A program made the translations under genes and the position numbers. Shown here piece by piece: positions 38,700 through 50,209 of a stretch of 64,000 nt of DNA (positions are counted from its first letter, which is position 1; each line of letters opens with the position of its first letter). A model generated the notes under the pieces. That model was given only the letters and a program-made list of their open reading frames with translations. It searched no databases and was not told the DNA's origin. The stretch is taken from assembly GCF_023159225.1 (NCBI RefSeq), contig NC_063168.1, positions 60,925,398-60,989,397 on the forward strand, in the 5' to 3' direction. Source of the DNA: Perognathus longimembris pacificus. Taxonomy: Eukaryota; Chordata; Mammalia; Rodentia; Heteromyidae.

Positions 38700-40170
38700 G
38701 GGGCCAGAATGACGAGGTGACGAGCTTCTTGGGGCGGGGGGGGGGCGGGGGGGCAGAGGGCCTTGGTCCTAGGGGTCCCCAGGTTTGAGGAGTTTGGCTT
38801 GGGCCTGGTGGGCGGGGCCTGGGGCGGAGGCAGGCTGGCTTGGGGGGTGCGGAGGAAAAGGAACATCCTCCAAAACCGGGTGACGGGGGCGCTTGCGAGG
38901 GCCACGGGGAGGGGAGGGGGACACCAGCAGGGGCAGGGGGAGGGAGGGGGGCTTGGGCCAAGGGGGTGGGCCTTGAGGGTGGGTCTTAGGTGGGGGGGGG
39001 AGAAGGGGGAGCCTGGGGGCGGGGCTTGGGGAGTCGCCCCACGCAGGGCGGGGCTCCAGCAGCCGCGGGATCTGCAGTTGAGACTCGGCGCGCCTCGGTC
39101 GCCTCGCCGCGGTTCCCTCCATTCCGGTGGCCCTGCAGCCCTGCAGGGGCGTAGGGGTCCGGCCCGGCCACTCTCTTACCTCTTACCTCGGTGGGGCCTA
39201 GACGGCCGGAGGGGGCAGCGGGGACATGGAGACTTCCCCCACGCCGAGGGAGTCGGAAACCACGCGCCTGGTGAGCCCCCGAGACCGCGGAGGCGCTGGC
39301 GCCGGTGGGCTGCGCTTGAAAAGGTAGGGCAGACTGATGGACGGACGGACAGACAGACAGACCGACAGACCCACCGGCCGACTGGCCAGGCCCCTACGCC
39401 CCGCGGCCCGTCCACTTCGCTGCCCCCCTGGGTTCCCCGCCCCGCTTCCTTCCCTCCAGGGGCTCAGCCCCCGCCCCCCTGCCAGCCCGCCAGCCCAGCC
39501 TCCGCCCGCCCCAGGGCCTCTGCCTCCCCTCGACCAACTCGCTTTCTCCTCGGGCCCGCGCCCCAAACCTCGGGGACCCCTCCGTGGCCCCGCCGCGCGG
39601 ACTTCCCCGGAGCAGCTGTCGCTCCGTCGGGCCGCAGCTCGGGGCCGGGAGCCGCGAGGTCCGCAGTGCCGGGCCCCTGGCCGCGGTGCCCGGCCCGGGG
39701 CGGCGGGCCTGGCCTCCCCACGCGCGGCGGGGGCGCGCCCTCCAGCCGTGGCCAGCTGTGCGCACGGGGACGGAGTCGGCCCGGGCTGGGTGGCGGGAAG
39801 CGAGGGGGTGGCAGGGAAGGAGCAGGTGCGGGCTGGGCGGCGGGGGGTATTCCCGGCTCCGCACAGACGGGGCCGGGGGCGGCGAGGTGTGAAATGAGGC
39901 GCTGAGCGCGGGGACAGCGGGCCGGGGGCGGCCGGAACCACCTCCGCACCCCGGCGGCCTCCCGCGCCCGCTGCCCGCAGCCTCCCGCCGCCAGGGCCCC
40001 CGATCGGCCACCCGGGCCCTCCGCACACACCTCCGCTGGCCATTTTGTCTGTTGGCAGCCTGTCCATTTGTCCCCAGAATTTGATAGGAATCCCCGCTTT
40101 CTGGTCATCCCCTGGCTCTCCCTCCGTTTCTGTTTTCCTCGGGGTCCCGTCTCCCTTTGTCTCTGCCATG
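38700..40170 (+). promoter_or_regulatory. CpG island over SLC30A3 coding exon 1
   Basis: Very GC- and CpG-rich sequence on both sides of the first coding exon, with many GGGGCGGGG (Sp1-type) boxes upstream of the ATG and no TATA box. This is the likely proximal promoter. A (GACA)n-like tract begins about 15 bases after the exon 1 donor (39338-39370). Long open frames here are compositional. Confidence 0.65.
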
Positions 40171-43100
40171 GTCTCTAGTGCGTTTCCAGCGCTTTCCTAG
40201 GAGGGGACCTCAAACCTGGGGGTGGGGGAGCCGAAGGGAGGGAAGATCCCTTTCTGCAGGGCACTGCAGAGGTGGGCAGGGCAGCCGCGGGGGCGGCGGC
40301 CGTGGCCCCGGCTTCTCCACATCCCTGTGACTTTCATTAGTCCCTTCTCCATTCCCTCCCCCCCCCCCCCCACGCAATATTGTTTGTCGTTTGTTGGGAA
40401 TTTCAGAGGACTGTGGAGAGGAAATAGTCCGCCTGCTCAACACAATGTAGCCACACACCTACCCCAACAAGGAGGCCTCTTTACTACCCAATTCATTCGA
40501 ACAAAAAGGAGCAATCAGCCTGTTGATGGGCACTTCCTTGGTGACTGATTCCTGCAGGGCCTTACAAGGCCGGGGCCCCAAAGCCCCCAGCCTCGGTTTG
40601 CTCTTCTGACCGCATCTCTTGTCTCTTAGCCCATTTTCGTTCTCACATGACCATTAGTCACCAAATCCTGCAGGGTTTCCCCAGAGGCTGGCCACTTACC
40701 TGCCCCTCCTCTAACACTGCACCTGCATTGTCCAGTGGGCATCTGGGAGAGTCTATTCAAGACCCCTCCACCACTCTTCTCTCTGTGCCAACAGCGGCGT
40801 CCTCTGTGCGGTGCCTCCCTTTCCTCCTTAGCCTGGTGCCGTAAACTCCAAGCTGCAAACCTTGTTGTGATCCACCGGTCCATACACAGGTGTCCGGGGC
40901 ACCCTTCTCCACACATGGCTCAGATCTTCTCTGAGGTCCTCTTCTCCCTCACTCCTTCCCCCTGCCCTAAAGAAATTTGTTTATCTCAAATCCCAGCACT
41001 GCCTCTCTCCGATAGGAGTCCTCTATTACACATCTGTCTCTACCACTAGACAGAGCTTCCTCATGTGTACACTGCCTGGCACACTTCATGGAATGCAAGA
41101 GTATAGGCATCGAAGTCACCCTCATCTCCCCATCTTCCCTAGAAATGGAGACATAAATGTAAAGATTTCAGTCTTGGAAAGGGCATTTGATATTCCAGAA
41201 ACCAATCTGCCTGCAAGAAGCTTTTCTCACAAGCATCAAATGCTCTACCTCCTTCAAGCCTCAGTTTACCCACCTAGCAAAGCTTTCTTAAGCCAAGAGG
41301 CTCCAGCTACCCCGCCCCCAACTTTACTGCTCGGATCCCATTTCTAGCTGGAGCCATCATTTTTTTCTCATGGGTATGCGTGTCACACTTCCGTGGCTTG
41401 TGTCAGTTCTGTCCTTTCTGCTTAGGTCCTCTGTTCTGTGGAAAGTTGTATACTTGTTGGGGTTCAGGATGGGCAGTGGTGGTGGTGGTACAAATTAAGC
41501 CGGATGCAAAACTCAGTCACTGAGCCTGGAATCTGACAGCCTCTGCCATTTGTCAAGCAAGGCTGTGACACCGTGCAGTTAAGAGGCTACCACTAGGTGC
41601 GTATGGTCAGGCTGATGTCCAATGGATATGTGGCAGACTCCAAATTCAATGCTCCTGCCACTTCCACCCACAGACATTTTGGGTCCCAACATTCCACTCT
41701 CCATTTATTTAGTTCAGTTTGTTTGATGGGGACAGGATCTTGCTGTGTGCCAGGCTGGCCTTAAACTCACGATCCTCCTGCCTCAGCCTCCCTCCCAAGT
41801 GCTGGGGTTCCAGGCTGGAACCCGCATCTCTTCACGGGAGCTCTGGAGCTCTATGTCTGTCTAAAAGGGAAGGGGTCAGAGTTTGGGAGTAGAGGCTCAT
41901 GGAGGAGGGCTCGGAGGGAAGCACACTAAGGCCAGGTTCCTGGGCTGAGTTACTTTGCACTTAAACACTACCACCATGCCTGTTCCTTTGCCTGGCACTG
42001 CTCGCTGTCTCTGTCAAAGCCTTCATGCTTCAGGGCCCTTCTTATGTTACCTCCTCCAGCTGGATTTTCTCACTAGAACACATCTAGAGTCCTGTGACTA
42101 TTCCAGTGGCCATGTCTGCCTTGTGCTGTGCGTTGTAGCACTTCGCATCACACTTGTCCTGTTCATGGAGAAGTCTCTGAGATCAGGATGTCCCGCTCAT
42201 TTTTATTCCTTGTGGTTGGGCTCTAGGCTGGGCTGCACCAACCACCACCCAGCTGCATTGCTCCCATGAATCCTCTCCCTAGCTGGGCCTCATACTTACT
42301 GAAGTATTAACCTATACTGTTGCAAGCTTCCTTCCAGCTACAAAGTTCTGTGTCTTTATGTATTGAAGGAAGAAAAATGGAGCCCAGGATTTCAGCTATT
42401 CCTTTGGCTTCACCTTACCCACAAGGCTCTGGGTGTGCTGGGTCTAGGGCAGCAGTGTTGGATGAGTCTGTCTGCTGAGGCCAGCATGGGGGACCCAGGG
42501 CCTGGGAAACCAGCAGGTCAGCCTGTGGACCCCGCCCTAGGTGAATGAGTTGCCTGCCTCAGTCTCTTCACAGAACCCTCAGAGCCCCTTCCTGAGGAAC
42601 CCAAGCCTGAGGGAATGGCCCGCCACCACTGCCACAGGGACCCGTTACCACAGGCAGGCCTCACCCCTGAGAGGCAACGCGCGAGGAAGCAGCTGTATGC
42701 TGCCTCTGCTGTGTGCATCCTTTTCATGACCGGGGAGGTGGTGGGTAAGTTGGGGAGCAGCCCTCCAAACTCATGCTCTACAGAGTCCTGAGGTTCTTGG
42801 ATTGAAAAGCTAAGAGGTGGGTGGCGGGTAGGGGTGGTGGGTGCCCAGGACTCAGGAAGTGGGGAACAGTGAGACCAGAACTCCAAGGGGGATTCTGAGT
42901 AAGCCAGTGCCAGGCTGGGGGACCAGGGCTCCCCTCTCTGTTAACTGGTCTTTTAAGAACCCATTTTCCTTGATGGGGGCAGTGGCTCATGTCTGCAGGC
43001 TTAGATATTTGGGAGGAAGAGATTGAGAGGATCACAGTTTGAGGCTAGCCTGGGCAAAAAGTTGGTAATCCCTCTCCCATCTCAACCAATATCAGTGCCC

Positions 43101-46100
43101 ATACCAGGGGCTCACGCCTGTAATCCTCGCCACTCAGAAGGCTGAGTGAGATCTAAGGATCGCAGCTCAAAGCCAGCCCTGTCAGGAAAGCCCATGGGAC
43201 TTTTTTTTTTTTTTGGCCAGTCCTGGGGCTTGAACTCAGGGCCTGAGCACTGTCCCTGGCTTTTTTTTTTTTTTGCTCAAGGCTAGCACTCTGCCACTTG
43301 AGCCACAGCGCCACTTCTGGCCATTTTCTGTATATGTGGTGCTGGGGAATTGAACCCAGGGCCTCATGTATAGGAGGCAAGCACTCTTGCCACTAGGCCA
43401 TATCCCCAGCCCCGCCCATGGGACTCTTATCTCCAATTAACTACCAGTAAACCAGAAGTGGCCATGTGTCTCAAAGTGGTAGAGTGCTAACCGTGAGCTG
43501 AAGAGTTCAAAGAGAGCTTCCAGGCCCAGAGTTCAAGCCCTATGACAGACCGAAAAAAAAGCTTCTTAGTGGTTCACATGTAATCATCCCAGCTACACAG
43601 GAAAAATAAATAGGAAAGTGGCTGTCCAGGCCAGCCCAGGTATAACACAAGACCCTACTTAAAAATTAAAAGCCATGTACTGTGGCTCATTCCTGTAGGC
43701 CTAGCTACTCAAGAAGCTGAGATCTAAGGATTGTGGTTTAAAGCCAGCTGGGGCAGGAAAGTCTGGGAGTCTTATCCAGAAGTGGAGCTTAAGTGCTACA
43801 GCACTAGCCTTGAGCAGAAAAGCTCAGCAATAGCATACAGATTCTGAGTTCAAGCCCTAGAATCAGCACATACACACAAAACAACTAAAACAAGGGCTAG
43901 AGGCAGGGGTCACGTGGCAGAATGCCTGTCTAGCAAGTACAAGGTTCTGAGTTCAACCCCAGTGCAACAGTAAACCCCCTATTTTCTTACTATGAAGATA
44001 AAATATGTCGCTGAAGGAGTGGGGAACCTATTTCCTGCCAGGGGCCATTTGGATATTATAACATCATTTATAGGCCATACAAAATTACTAATACAGGCAG
44101 ATGAACTGTGGGACACTGACCTATTGTGTATCAAACGATTTCTTAGGCTTTATGTGGCCAAGGGCCATATATCGTGGACAAGTGAAAAGAAGAAAATGAC
44201 CACCTGTAGTCCCTATACCTAAGAAACCACTTTGTCATTTTGGCTTATTTTCCTCCATTTGTTTTCCATGCCCGTACGCATACACTACATGGTATTTCCT
44301 GAAGAGAGACACTGTCCCTCATTTTGTGCCCTTACAGGTGGGTACATGGCGCATAGCCTGGCCATTATGTCCGACGCAGCCCACTTGCTGGCAGATGTGG
44401 CCAGCATGTTGGGCAGTCTCTTCTCTCTTTGGCTTTCTACCCGGCCGGCCACCCGCACCATGACCTTTGGTTGGCACCGCTCAGGTAAGGGACTCAGATG
44501 ACCGTGTGCCTCTCAGCCTTCAGAGTGGGGCTCTGACAGCTTGTCTTCTCCCGCAGAGACTCTGGGGGCCTTGGCCTCTGTCTTCTCCCTCTGGCTGGTC
44601 ACTGGCGTCCTCTTGTACCTGGCCTTCGTCCGCCTGCTGCACGGCGACTACCACATTGAGGGCAATGCCATGCTGCTGACCGCCAGCGTTGCGGTCTGTG
44701 CTAATCTTATGTGCGTTCCGGTGTGGAGCTGACAGCATGTGGGGGTTCAGGAGGGGGTCATCTTCCAGACGCACCCAGCATTTCACTGTCTTTGCCTTAC
44801 TGAGAAGAGGCTAAGAGCAATACCTTCGGTTCAGGCGGCAGCCATTTGTTAAGGTCCTGCTGTATACCAGCTCCCTGGTGGGAGGCGGGAGGGAGGGGAG
44901 GGGACTTCATCACACTGATCACAGTGAAGCCTCACAACTATTGCTGGGAAAGAAGCTGGCAGCAGCCAGGTGACTTGCCTGAATCATATAGCTAGTTAAG
45001 CAGAAGCCAGATCAGCCATGCCTGAGGCATCCCAAGTTTCATCCTTTGTGCTCCCAGATAGTGCTGTTCTCTTCCTGGGCTGAGAAGCGGGTGGGGCTGG
45101 GGGGAGGGAGGAGGTGAGTGGAGGCCAGGGGCAGGCCTGGCTGAGCTGCTCTGCTTCCCCCTCAGAATGGCCTTCGTGCTACACCAAGCTACCCCCCATC
45201 ACAGCCACGGGTCCAGGGGGGCTGGATATGCACCTCTAGAAGAGGGACCTGGGGATCCCCTGTCCGCGGGGAGCACCAACACCAGTGTCCGGGCGGCCTT
45301 TGTGCACGTGCTGGGGGACCTCCTGCAGAGTCTTGGGGTTCTGGCAGCCGCCATCCTCATCTACTTCAAGGTATGGTCATGGAGGCCGGCTTCCACCGTC
45401 CTGTCCATCCCATGTCCTTCTCCCTGCTTTCTGGAACCCTCAGCTCCCCTCTCCTCCCCCCACTCCCAGGCACCTCCCAGCCCTGGGTCATGTTCCTGTT
45501 CCTCTCCCCAGCAGTTTCAGAGCCTTCCTCTCTGTCAGGATGGCTCGAGATGTCCCTCCGAGGCCTAGTCCATGGGCTGGGGTGTCTCTTTCTCTACAGC
45601 CTCAATACAAGGCCGCCGACCCCATCAGCACCTTCTTCTTCTCTGTCTGTGCCCTTGGATCCACGACCCCCACTCTCCGAGATGTTCTTCACATCCTCAT
45701 GGAAGGTGATTCTGACACCACTGCTCCCCACTCCTGGAGCCCTCTGGGACCCCAGCTAGCTCTGGGCCCCTCCTCTTCTCTCAAGAGAGTAGGAGAGCTG
45801 GGATACCGGGCCTGTTGCTGGAAGGGTGACGGACAGAGAGTAGACCCTAGGGGCCAGCAGGGTGGGTGGGTAGAGAATGGGAGATGGAGTCTGCGGGCCG
45901 CCCTGGCAGGGACACCCTGGCAGTAAGACATGGCAGGTGCTGGTTTCAGGTGCCCCCCGTGGCATAGGATTTGAGCCTGTACGGGACACACTGCTGTCGG
46001 TGCCGGGAGTCCGGGCAACCCATGAGCTGCGCCTGTGGGCCCTGACACTCAGTTACCACATCGCCTCTGCACATCTGGCCATTGGTGAGTCCACCCTGGC

Positions 46101-47191
46101 TCCAGCCGGGACCCTCTTGAATCATCCCCTCACCCCTAACCTGTCGCCATAGCCTCAGTTACTGGGATGGTTTTTCTTTTTCTTTTGACACAAGGTCTTG
46201 CTAAGTAGCCAAGGCTGGCTTGGAACTCACGATCCTCCTGTCTGAGCCACACCTGGCTGTTCTGTTCTTCATGATATCTACCCCCTCTCCTCCCACCTTT
46301 ACCCGCCCCCCCCCGACTCTGTTTAGGGGGAGGTTTTCCCCTCTCTGCAATAGCATAGGGGACCAGCCACGTTGAAAGGATCACTCCTACCGGCAGGCCC
46401 AGCGATAGCATATTAGGTCACTTAGGGCATCTCCCCTAAGTGAGGTTATCATAGCTATTTAAAATGATGATTAGGAAAGTTTGTGTGGCAACTAGGGGAA
46501 ATGTTTATGGTATACTGCTAAGGGGAAAACGTCTGAATATAAAATCATAACTGCACTGATTCAACTATTAAAAATATATATGGTGACTCATGAGCTGACA
46601 AAGGATTTTTTAGTTTCTTCCAGATGCAAGAAGCAATCAAAGGCATGCAATTTGGATGCCCAAAATATCATAGCTTGAGGGATACTTGACGGCAACTCTG
46701 AGGGACAGTGGGGCAGCATCATTTACATCTGGATTCTCCTGGCGAGCCCGGCGGTGGGGCTGCGGGAGCCTCTCTCTGTGTATTGATGCTCTGAGGCAGG
46801 GGAGGATTGGAGGCTGGGAACAGAGAGTGTGTCAGCCTGGCCCATTAGGGGTGAGTCTGTCTGACGTTTCCTTCGACAATTCCACGCTGTTCATACACCA
46901 CAGAAAGGAAGGCAGGCAGGCACCCCATTCGTGCCTAGCTTTGAAGCTGTGCAGCTCCTGGGCCTTCTCCCCAGCCTTATCACAGCTCCTGCCTGTGCCC
47001 AACTCCCCAAGGACTGAGGCTGCCCTTATCACTCTCCCGCAGACTCCTCGGCTGACCCTGAAGCTGTCCTGGCCGAGGCCTCCTCCCGCCTCTACTCCCG
47101 CTTTGGGTTCTCCAGCTGTACCCTGCAGGTCGAGAAATACCATCCTTCGATGGACCACTGCCTGCGCTGCCGGGAGCCCCCCCACGCCTGA
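39226..47191 (+). CDS. SLC30A3: Zinc transporter 3 (SLC30A3, ZnT3), eight coding exons
   Basis: Proton-coupled cation-diffusion-facilitator that loads zinc into synaptic vesicles of glutamatergic neurons. Coding exons: 39226-39323, 42563-42744, 44338-44484, 44557-44710, 45166-45370, 45600-45705, 45950-46084 and 47043-47191. All phases join to give 391 residues (human 388). The N-terminal cytosolic part ([20 protein letters not shown]) matches ZnT3. The first membrane segment begins near [20 protein letters not shown]. Zinc-site motifs of the HxxxD type are HLLAD (His109/Asp113, TM2) and HVLGD (His241/Asp245, TM5). A short His-rich loop, [11 protein letters not shown], lies between TM4 and TM5. 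The C-terminal domain runs [20 protein letters not shown] to the stop at 47189. The exon 4/5 junction encodes NLIMAF, where human has NLLMAF. The ATG is the first in a CpG-island leader; the mature mRNA may start at this island or at a distal exon near 27.2 kb. Confidence 0.96.
40200..41700. other. SLC30A3 intron 1, no feature recognised
   Basis: Unique-looking intron with a poly-C run near 40360. Confidence 0.4.
41717..41815 (-). repeat. B1-like monomer
   Basis: GGGACAGGATCTTGCTGTGT ... CCCAAGTGCTGGGGTTCCAG. Confidence 0.7.
41820..42550. other. SLC30A3 intron 1 up to coding exon 2, no feature recognised
   Basis: No repeat or exon seen before the acceptor at 42562. Confidence 0.4.
42968..43070 (+). 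repeat. B1-like monomer
   Basis: GGGGCAGTGGCTCATGTCTG ... GAGGCTAGCCTGGGC. Confidence 0.65.
43091..43553 (+). repeat. 7SL/tRNA-like SINE split by an ID-like dimer
   Basis: Left part ends AAAGCCCATGGGACT (43201). The right part resumes GCCCATGGGACTCTTATCTCC at 43414. Confidence 0.88.
43201..43414 (-). mobile_element. ID-like dimeric SINE nested in a 7SL/tRNA-like SINE
   Basis: Flanked by the 12-base GCCCATGGGACT. An extra 15-T run lies inside its right half (43260-43274). Confidence 0.92.
43566..43870 (+). repeat. B1-like fragment then 7SL/tRNA-like dimer
   Basis: 43566-43668 is a B1-like monomer (AGTGGTTCACATGTAATCAT). 43672-43870 is a full dimer (TCCTGTAGGCCTAGCTACTC ... GAGTTCAAGCCC). 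Confidence 0.75.
43893..43975 (+). repeat. ID-like monomer
   Basis: GTCTAGCAAGTACAAGGTTC ... GAGTTCAACCCC. Confidence 0.6.
43995..44195. repeat. Probable old DNA-transposon-like remnant
   Basis: GGGGCCATTTGGATATTATA, AGGCCATACAAAATTACTAA and GTGGCCAAGGGCCATATATC recall a widespread mammalian hAT-type repeat. I cannot name the family with confidence. Confidence 0.4.
44815..45030. repeat. MIR/L2-like remnant in SLC30A3 intron 4
   Basis: TTGTTAAGGTCCTGCTGTATACC ... CAGGTGACTTGCCTGAATCA ... AGCTAGTTAAGCAGAAGCCA. Confidence 0.5.
46185..46262 (-). repeat. B1-like fragment in SLC30A3 intron 7
   Basis: GACACAAGGTCTTGCTAAGT ... CCAAGGCTGGCTTGGAACTC. Confidence 0.65.
46420..46690. repeat. Probable ancient LINE-like remnant in SLC30A3 intron 7
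   Basis: GGGGAAATGTTTATGGTATACTG and CTATTAAAAATATATATGG resemble a common mammalian LINE-derived 3' sequence. Weak evidence. Confidence 0.35.
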
Positions 47192-47890
47192 GCTGCACCC
47201 CACCCTCGCCCCACTGCCAGGCCCAGGCTCAGCCCTGGACTCTCATCACCGTCCTCTCTGATCCCAGAGAAGGGACTGAGCCGGGCCCATCCCCCTTCCT
47301 CCTTCTTCCCCTTGCCAACCTCCTTCCCCAGCGCCAGCCCCAGTGGGCAAGACTAAAGTGTGCAGGGGCAGCGCAGCAGGAGTCGAGCAGAACTACTGTG
47401 AGCGGTTCAGGGGTCTGGGGTGTGTGGAAGCCCCTGAACTCCTCACGCCCTACAGTCCTTGCTCTCGGTGGCTGTGAGAGCCAAGCGCATCCTTTCGGTG
47501 CAATCCCCGTGGTGGCTGGCTGGCTGGCTGGGGGCACCCGCCTGCCTGTGTACTGTTGGTGTGCCTATGCCTGGGGAGGTCAGCAGGGGCCCCCTCCCCA
47601 CGTGGTCCTCACTCCGTCTATGCAGAGGCCCCAAGCTTGCACTTTGTCCATGTGTCCTAGCCCTGTGATGTTGTGTGTGTGTGTGTCTGTGTGTGTGTGT
47701 GTGTTTCTTGGTGCTGTGTGGCCTATGTGTCTCTGTGCCTGTGTGGCTGTGCTATGGTGGCTCGAGTCTGCTCCCTCCGTGTGTGTCCGGAGGTCTGCCC
47801 GTCCATCCCTCTGTTGGTGCTGTGCCTTCTGCTATCCAAGGGAGAGGGAGGACCCTCTGCAGCTCTGTCAATAAACTTGTGTCGAACTGC
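47192..47890 (+). other. SLC30A3: SLC30A3 3' UTR
   Basis: Sequence between the stop codon and the AATAAA at 47870-47875. It is GC-rich at first and contains a (TG)n tract at 47672-47704. Transcript end is expected near 47890. Confidence 0.75.
47870..47875 (+). terminator. SLC30A3 polyadenylation signal
   Basis: AATAAA followed by CTTGTGTCG, 679 bases after the stop codon. Confidence 0.85.
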
Positions 47891-47899
47891 ACCTGGAAG

Positions 47900-48385
47900 C
47901 CAAGTGACTCCTCTGAGGGGGTCATTGGGGACTTGGGAAGCATCAGACTCTCTCAGTAAGAGTGACATCTCACCCCCTCTGGTCACTTCTCACCCCTGAA
48001 GTCCTCCCCCTCCCCCTCCTCTGTTCATTCCCTAGCATCTCCCAGCCTGGGCCCTTGGCTGGGGGAAAGTCCCCCTGTATCCAATTTGGAAGGAAGGTAG
48101 CCAAGAAATCATGGGGCACAATTCACGTGTAAAGGAGCCGGCAGGCCAGGACCCTGCCTTGCTGGTTGCCCGGATGCTAGGTTCCTTAGGGGTAAAAGGG
48201 TTGAACCACAGAGCCTAGGTGGGCTTGGTAGCACCCAAGGTGCCCCGGGTCCAGGGCTGGATGGCCATGCAAACTTCATGTCAAAGCCTTCTTTTACACT
48301 TAATCCTTGGCTCTTGTCTTAAAAATCATAGATTTGGAAAGATTTGTTCTAACAAACTAGTCTCATAAGAAATGGTTGATTATTA
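47900..48385. other. SLC30A3-CAD intergenic, no feature recognised
   Basis: Unique-looking sequence directly after the SLC30A3 polyadenylation site. Confidence 0.4.
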
Positions 48386-48391
48386 TTATTT

Positions 48392-48513
48392 CTTTGAGAT
48401 AGGATTTTACTATGTAGCCCTTCAAGAAGGTCTCAAACTCTAATAGCCTTGGATCTTCGTGCCTCTGCCCCTAAGTGCTGAGATTACAGGTGTGAACTGC
48501 CACATCTGGCTTG
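48392..48513 (-). repeat. B1-like monomer
   Basis: TTTGAGATAGGATTTTACTATG ... CTAAGTGCTGAGATTACAGG. Confidence 0.7.
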
Positions 48514-48872
48514 TTTCAGCTGTTTAGTTATGTCTGTTTATTGGGGGGGGGCTCTCAATACGTTACCCAGGCTTACTTTGGAACTTGCTTCTTGAGTGGA
48601 CTACCATCCCATATGGCTGATAAAAGTAAAGCTCTGCTTTGATTTTAGACGGTTGTTTGGATCAGCAGTAGTTTACTGGTTCTCTCTCCTTGGATTGATA
48701 TGATTCCAGCCCAAGGCTGGATTGGGTATTTTCATCAGCCTATGTATATTTCTATGAGGCTTTTTCCCAATAATGGAAATATCTTTACCAGAAATTTATT
48801 TTTTCTTATAAAAACAAAATATGTGTAGGGGTCCAACAAAGGAGAAAAAATATATATGAAAGTGTTTTCTGA

Positions 48873-48972
48873 GCTGGGTATGATGACACAGACCCATAAT
48901 CCTAGCTCTTAGAAGGCTGAGGCAGGAGGACCAGAAGTTTCAAACCAGCCTGAGCTACACAAAGAAAAAAAA
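48873..48972 (+). repeat. B1-like monomer
   Basis: GCTGGGTATGATGACACAG ... AGGCTGAGGCAGGAGGACC ... CCTGAGCTACAC, with an A-rich tail. Confidence 0.75.
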
Positions 48973-49245
48973 AAGGAGTGAATGAGGAAAGGAGGGAGGA
49001 GGGATGGAAGAAAAGAAGGAAGGAAAAGAAAGGTGTTTCTCCATTTACTTCTGAGGTGTCTAGTACCACCTTTTTGTATGTATACAACCTATGTGCAGCA
49101 ACAGAAATGGCATGGTTTTGTAGGTAGGAATAATATAACCTGCTTTTATGACTGTCATGTATCCTGGACACAATACAGTGGATTTCTTGGCATTGGAAAG
49201 GAGGCTTTTGGACTCCCTCACTGGTGGCCAGCCGGGGAGGCCAGG

Positions 49246-49356
49246 CAGGCCAGGCCTCTGGTGGGCGGTGCCATGGCTGGCCAAGGGATCCACCCACTCC
49301 AGCAGGCCAGACCCTGGGTGGGCGGTGCCAGGGTTGGCCGAAGGGTCCACCCACTC
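49246..49356. repeat. Two-copy tandem repeat, period about 57 bases
   Basis: Both units run CAGGCCAG-CCT-GGTGGGCGGTGCCA, then GG-TGGCC-AAGGG-TCCACCCACTC, with about 85-90% identity by eye. There is no sign of coding. Confidence 0.75.
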
Positions 49357-49399
49357 AGGCAGGCGGGCAGAGGCTTCCCCAGCTGCTCTCCACGCTTTG

Positions 49400-49980
49400 C
49401 TAGTTCCTGACACATTCTCATTTTACGTCTCATTGATTACGGCCCCAAGCGACAGGATGGGGGAGGGGATGGGAGTGGAAATGGAGGAGAGGTGGGAAAC
49501 AGGAAGGCACAATGGTCACCCTATGAACAGCTTTAAGCTGCTGCTGTCCTCCATGCCCAGTGCAAGGGAGGGAACTGAGTGCCTGGGGCAGAAAGAGACC
49601 CATGAATTTAGTTCATCTACTATCCCACACCCTATAAGATGAGGAAGAGGATGCTGTGGCTCACTGAGAGAAAGGACACATAGAGGTCACTCAGCTAGGG
49701 ATGGGGCAAGAACCGCCTCCCATCCCACAGCCATTGAAAGCGCTGGCCAAGGTAAATTTCTGCAACCTTCCTCAGTTCCCCAGCCACCTGCTGCTGGTGC
49801 CCCAGTCCCGGGTTGCTGGGGCTGGCCTTCTCCCTTCTCAGGCTGCTTTTGGATGATTCTTGTCACAATTTAGCCTCCCTGTGTCTCACTTTTCCTAAGG
49901 GTAAGGCAAGAATTACATGATACTCTTCATGCCAATGTGTGTGGTTCATGGAAAGCATGTACACAGATATTAGCTTTAAC
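49400..49980. other. Intergenic, no feature recognised
   Basis: Unique-looking sequence. The open frame at 49148-49642 has no family resemblance. Confidence 0.4.
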
Positions 49981-49984
49981 TGCG

Positions 49985-50200
49985 TGCTGGTGGCTTAGCT
50001 ACTCATGAGGCTGAGGTCTGAGGTTCAAGGTTTGAAGCAAGCCAAGGCAGAAAAGTCCATGAGACTCTTATCTCCAATTAACTACCAAGAGACGGAAGTA
50101 GAACTGTGATTCAAGAGGTAGAGCCCCTAGCCTTGAGTGAAAAAGCTCAGGGCCAGTGCCCCAGCCCTGAGTTCAAGCCCCAGGACTGGCATAAAATAAC
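49985..50200 (+). repeat. 7SL/tRNA-like dimeric SINE
   Basis: CTGGTGGCTTAGCTACTCATG ... CTCTTATCTCCAATTAACTA ... GAGTTCAAGCCCC. Confidence 0.82.
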
Positions 50201-50209
50201 AACAAAACC

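Noticed and set aside
38763..39905. 380-codon plus-strand open frame over SLC30A3 exon 1
   Set aside because: Compositional frame in a CpG island, out of frame with the ZnT3 start, with no recognisable domain.
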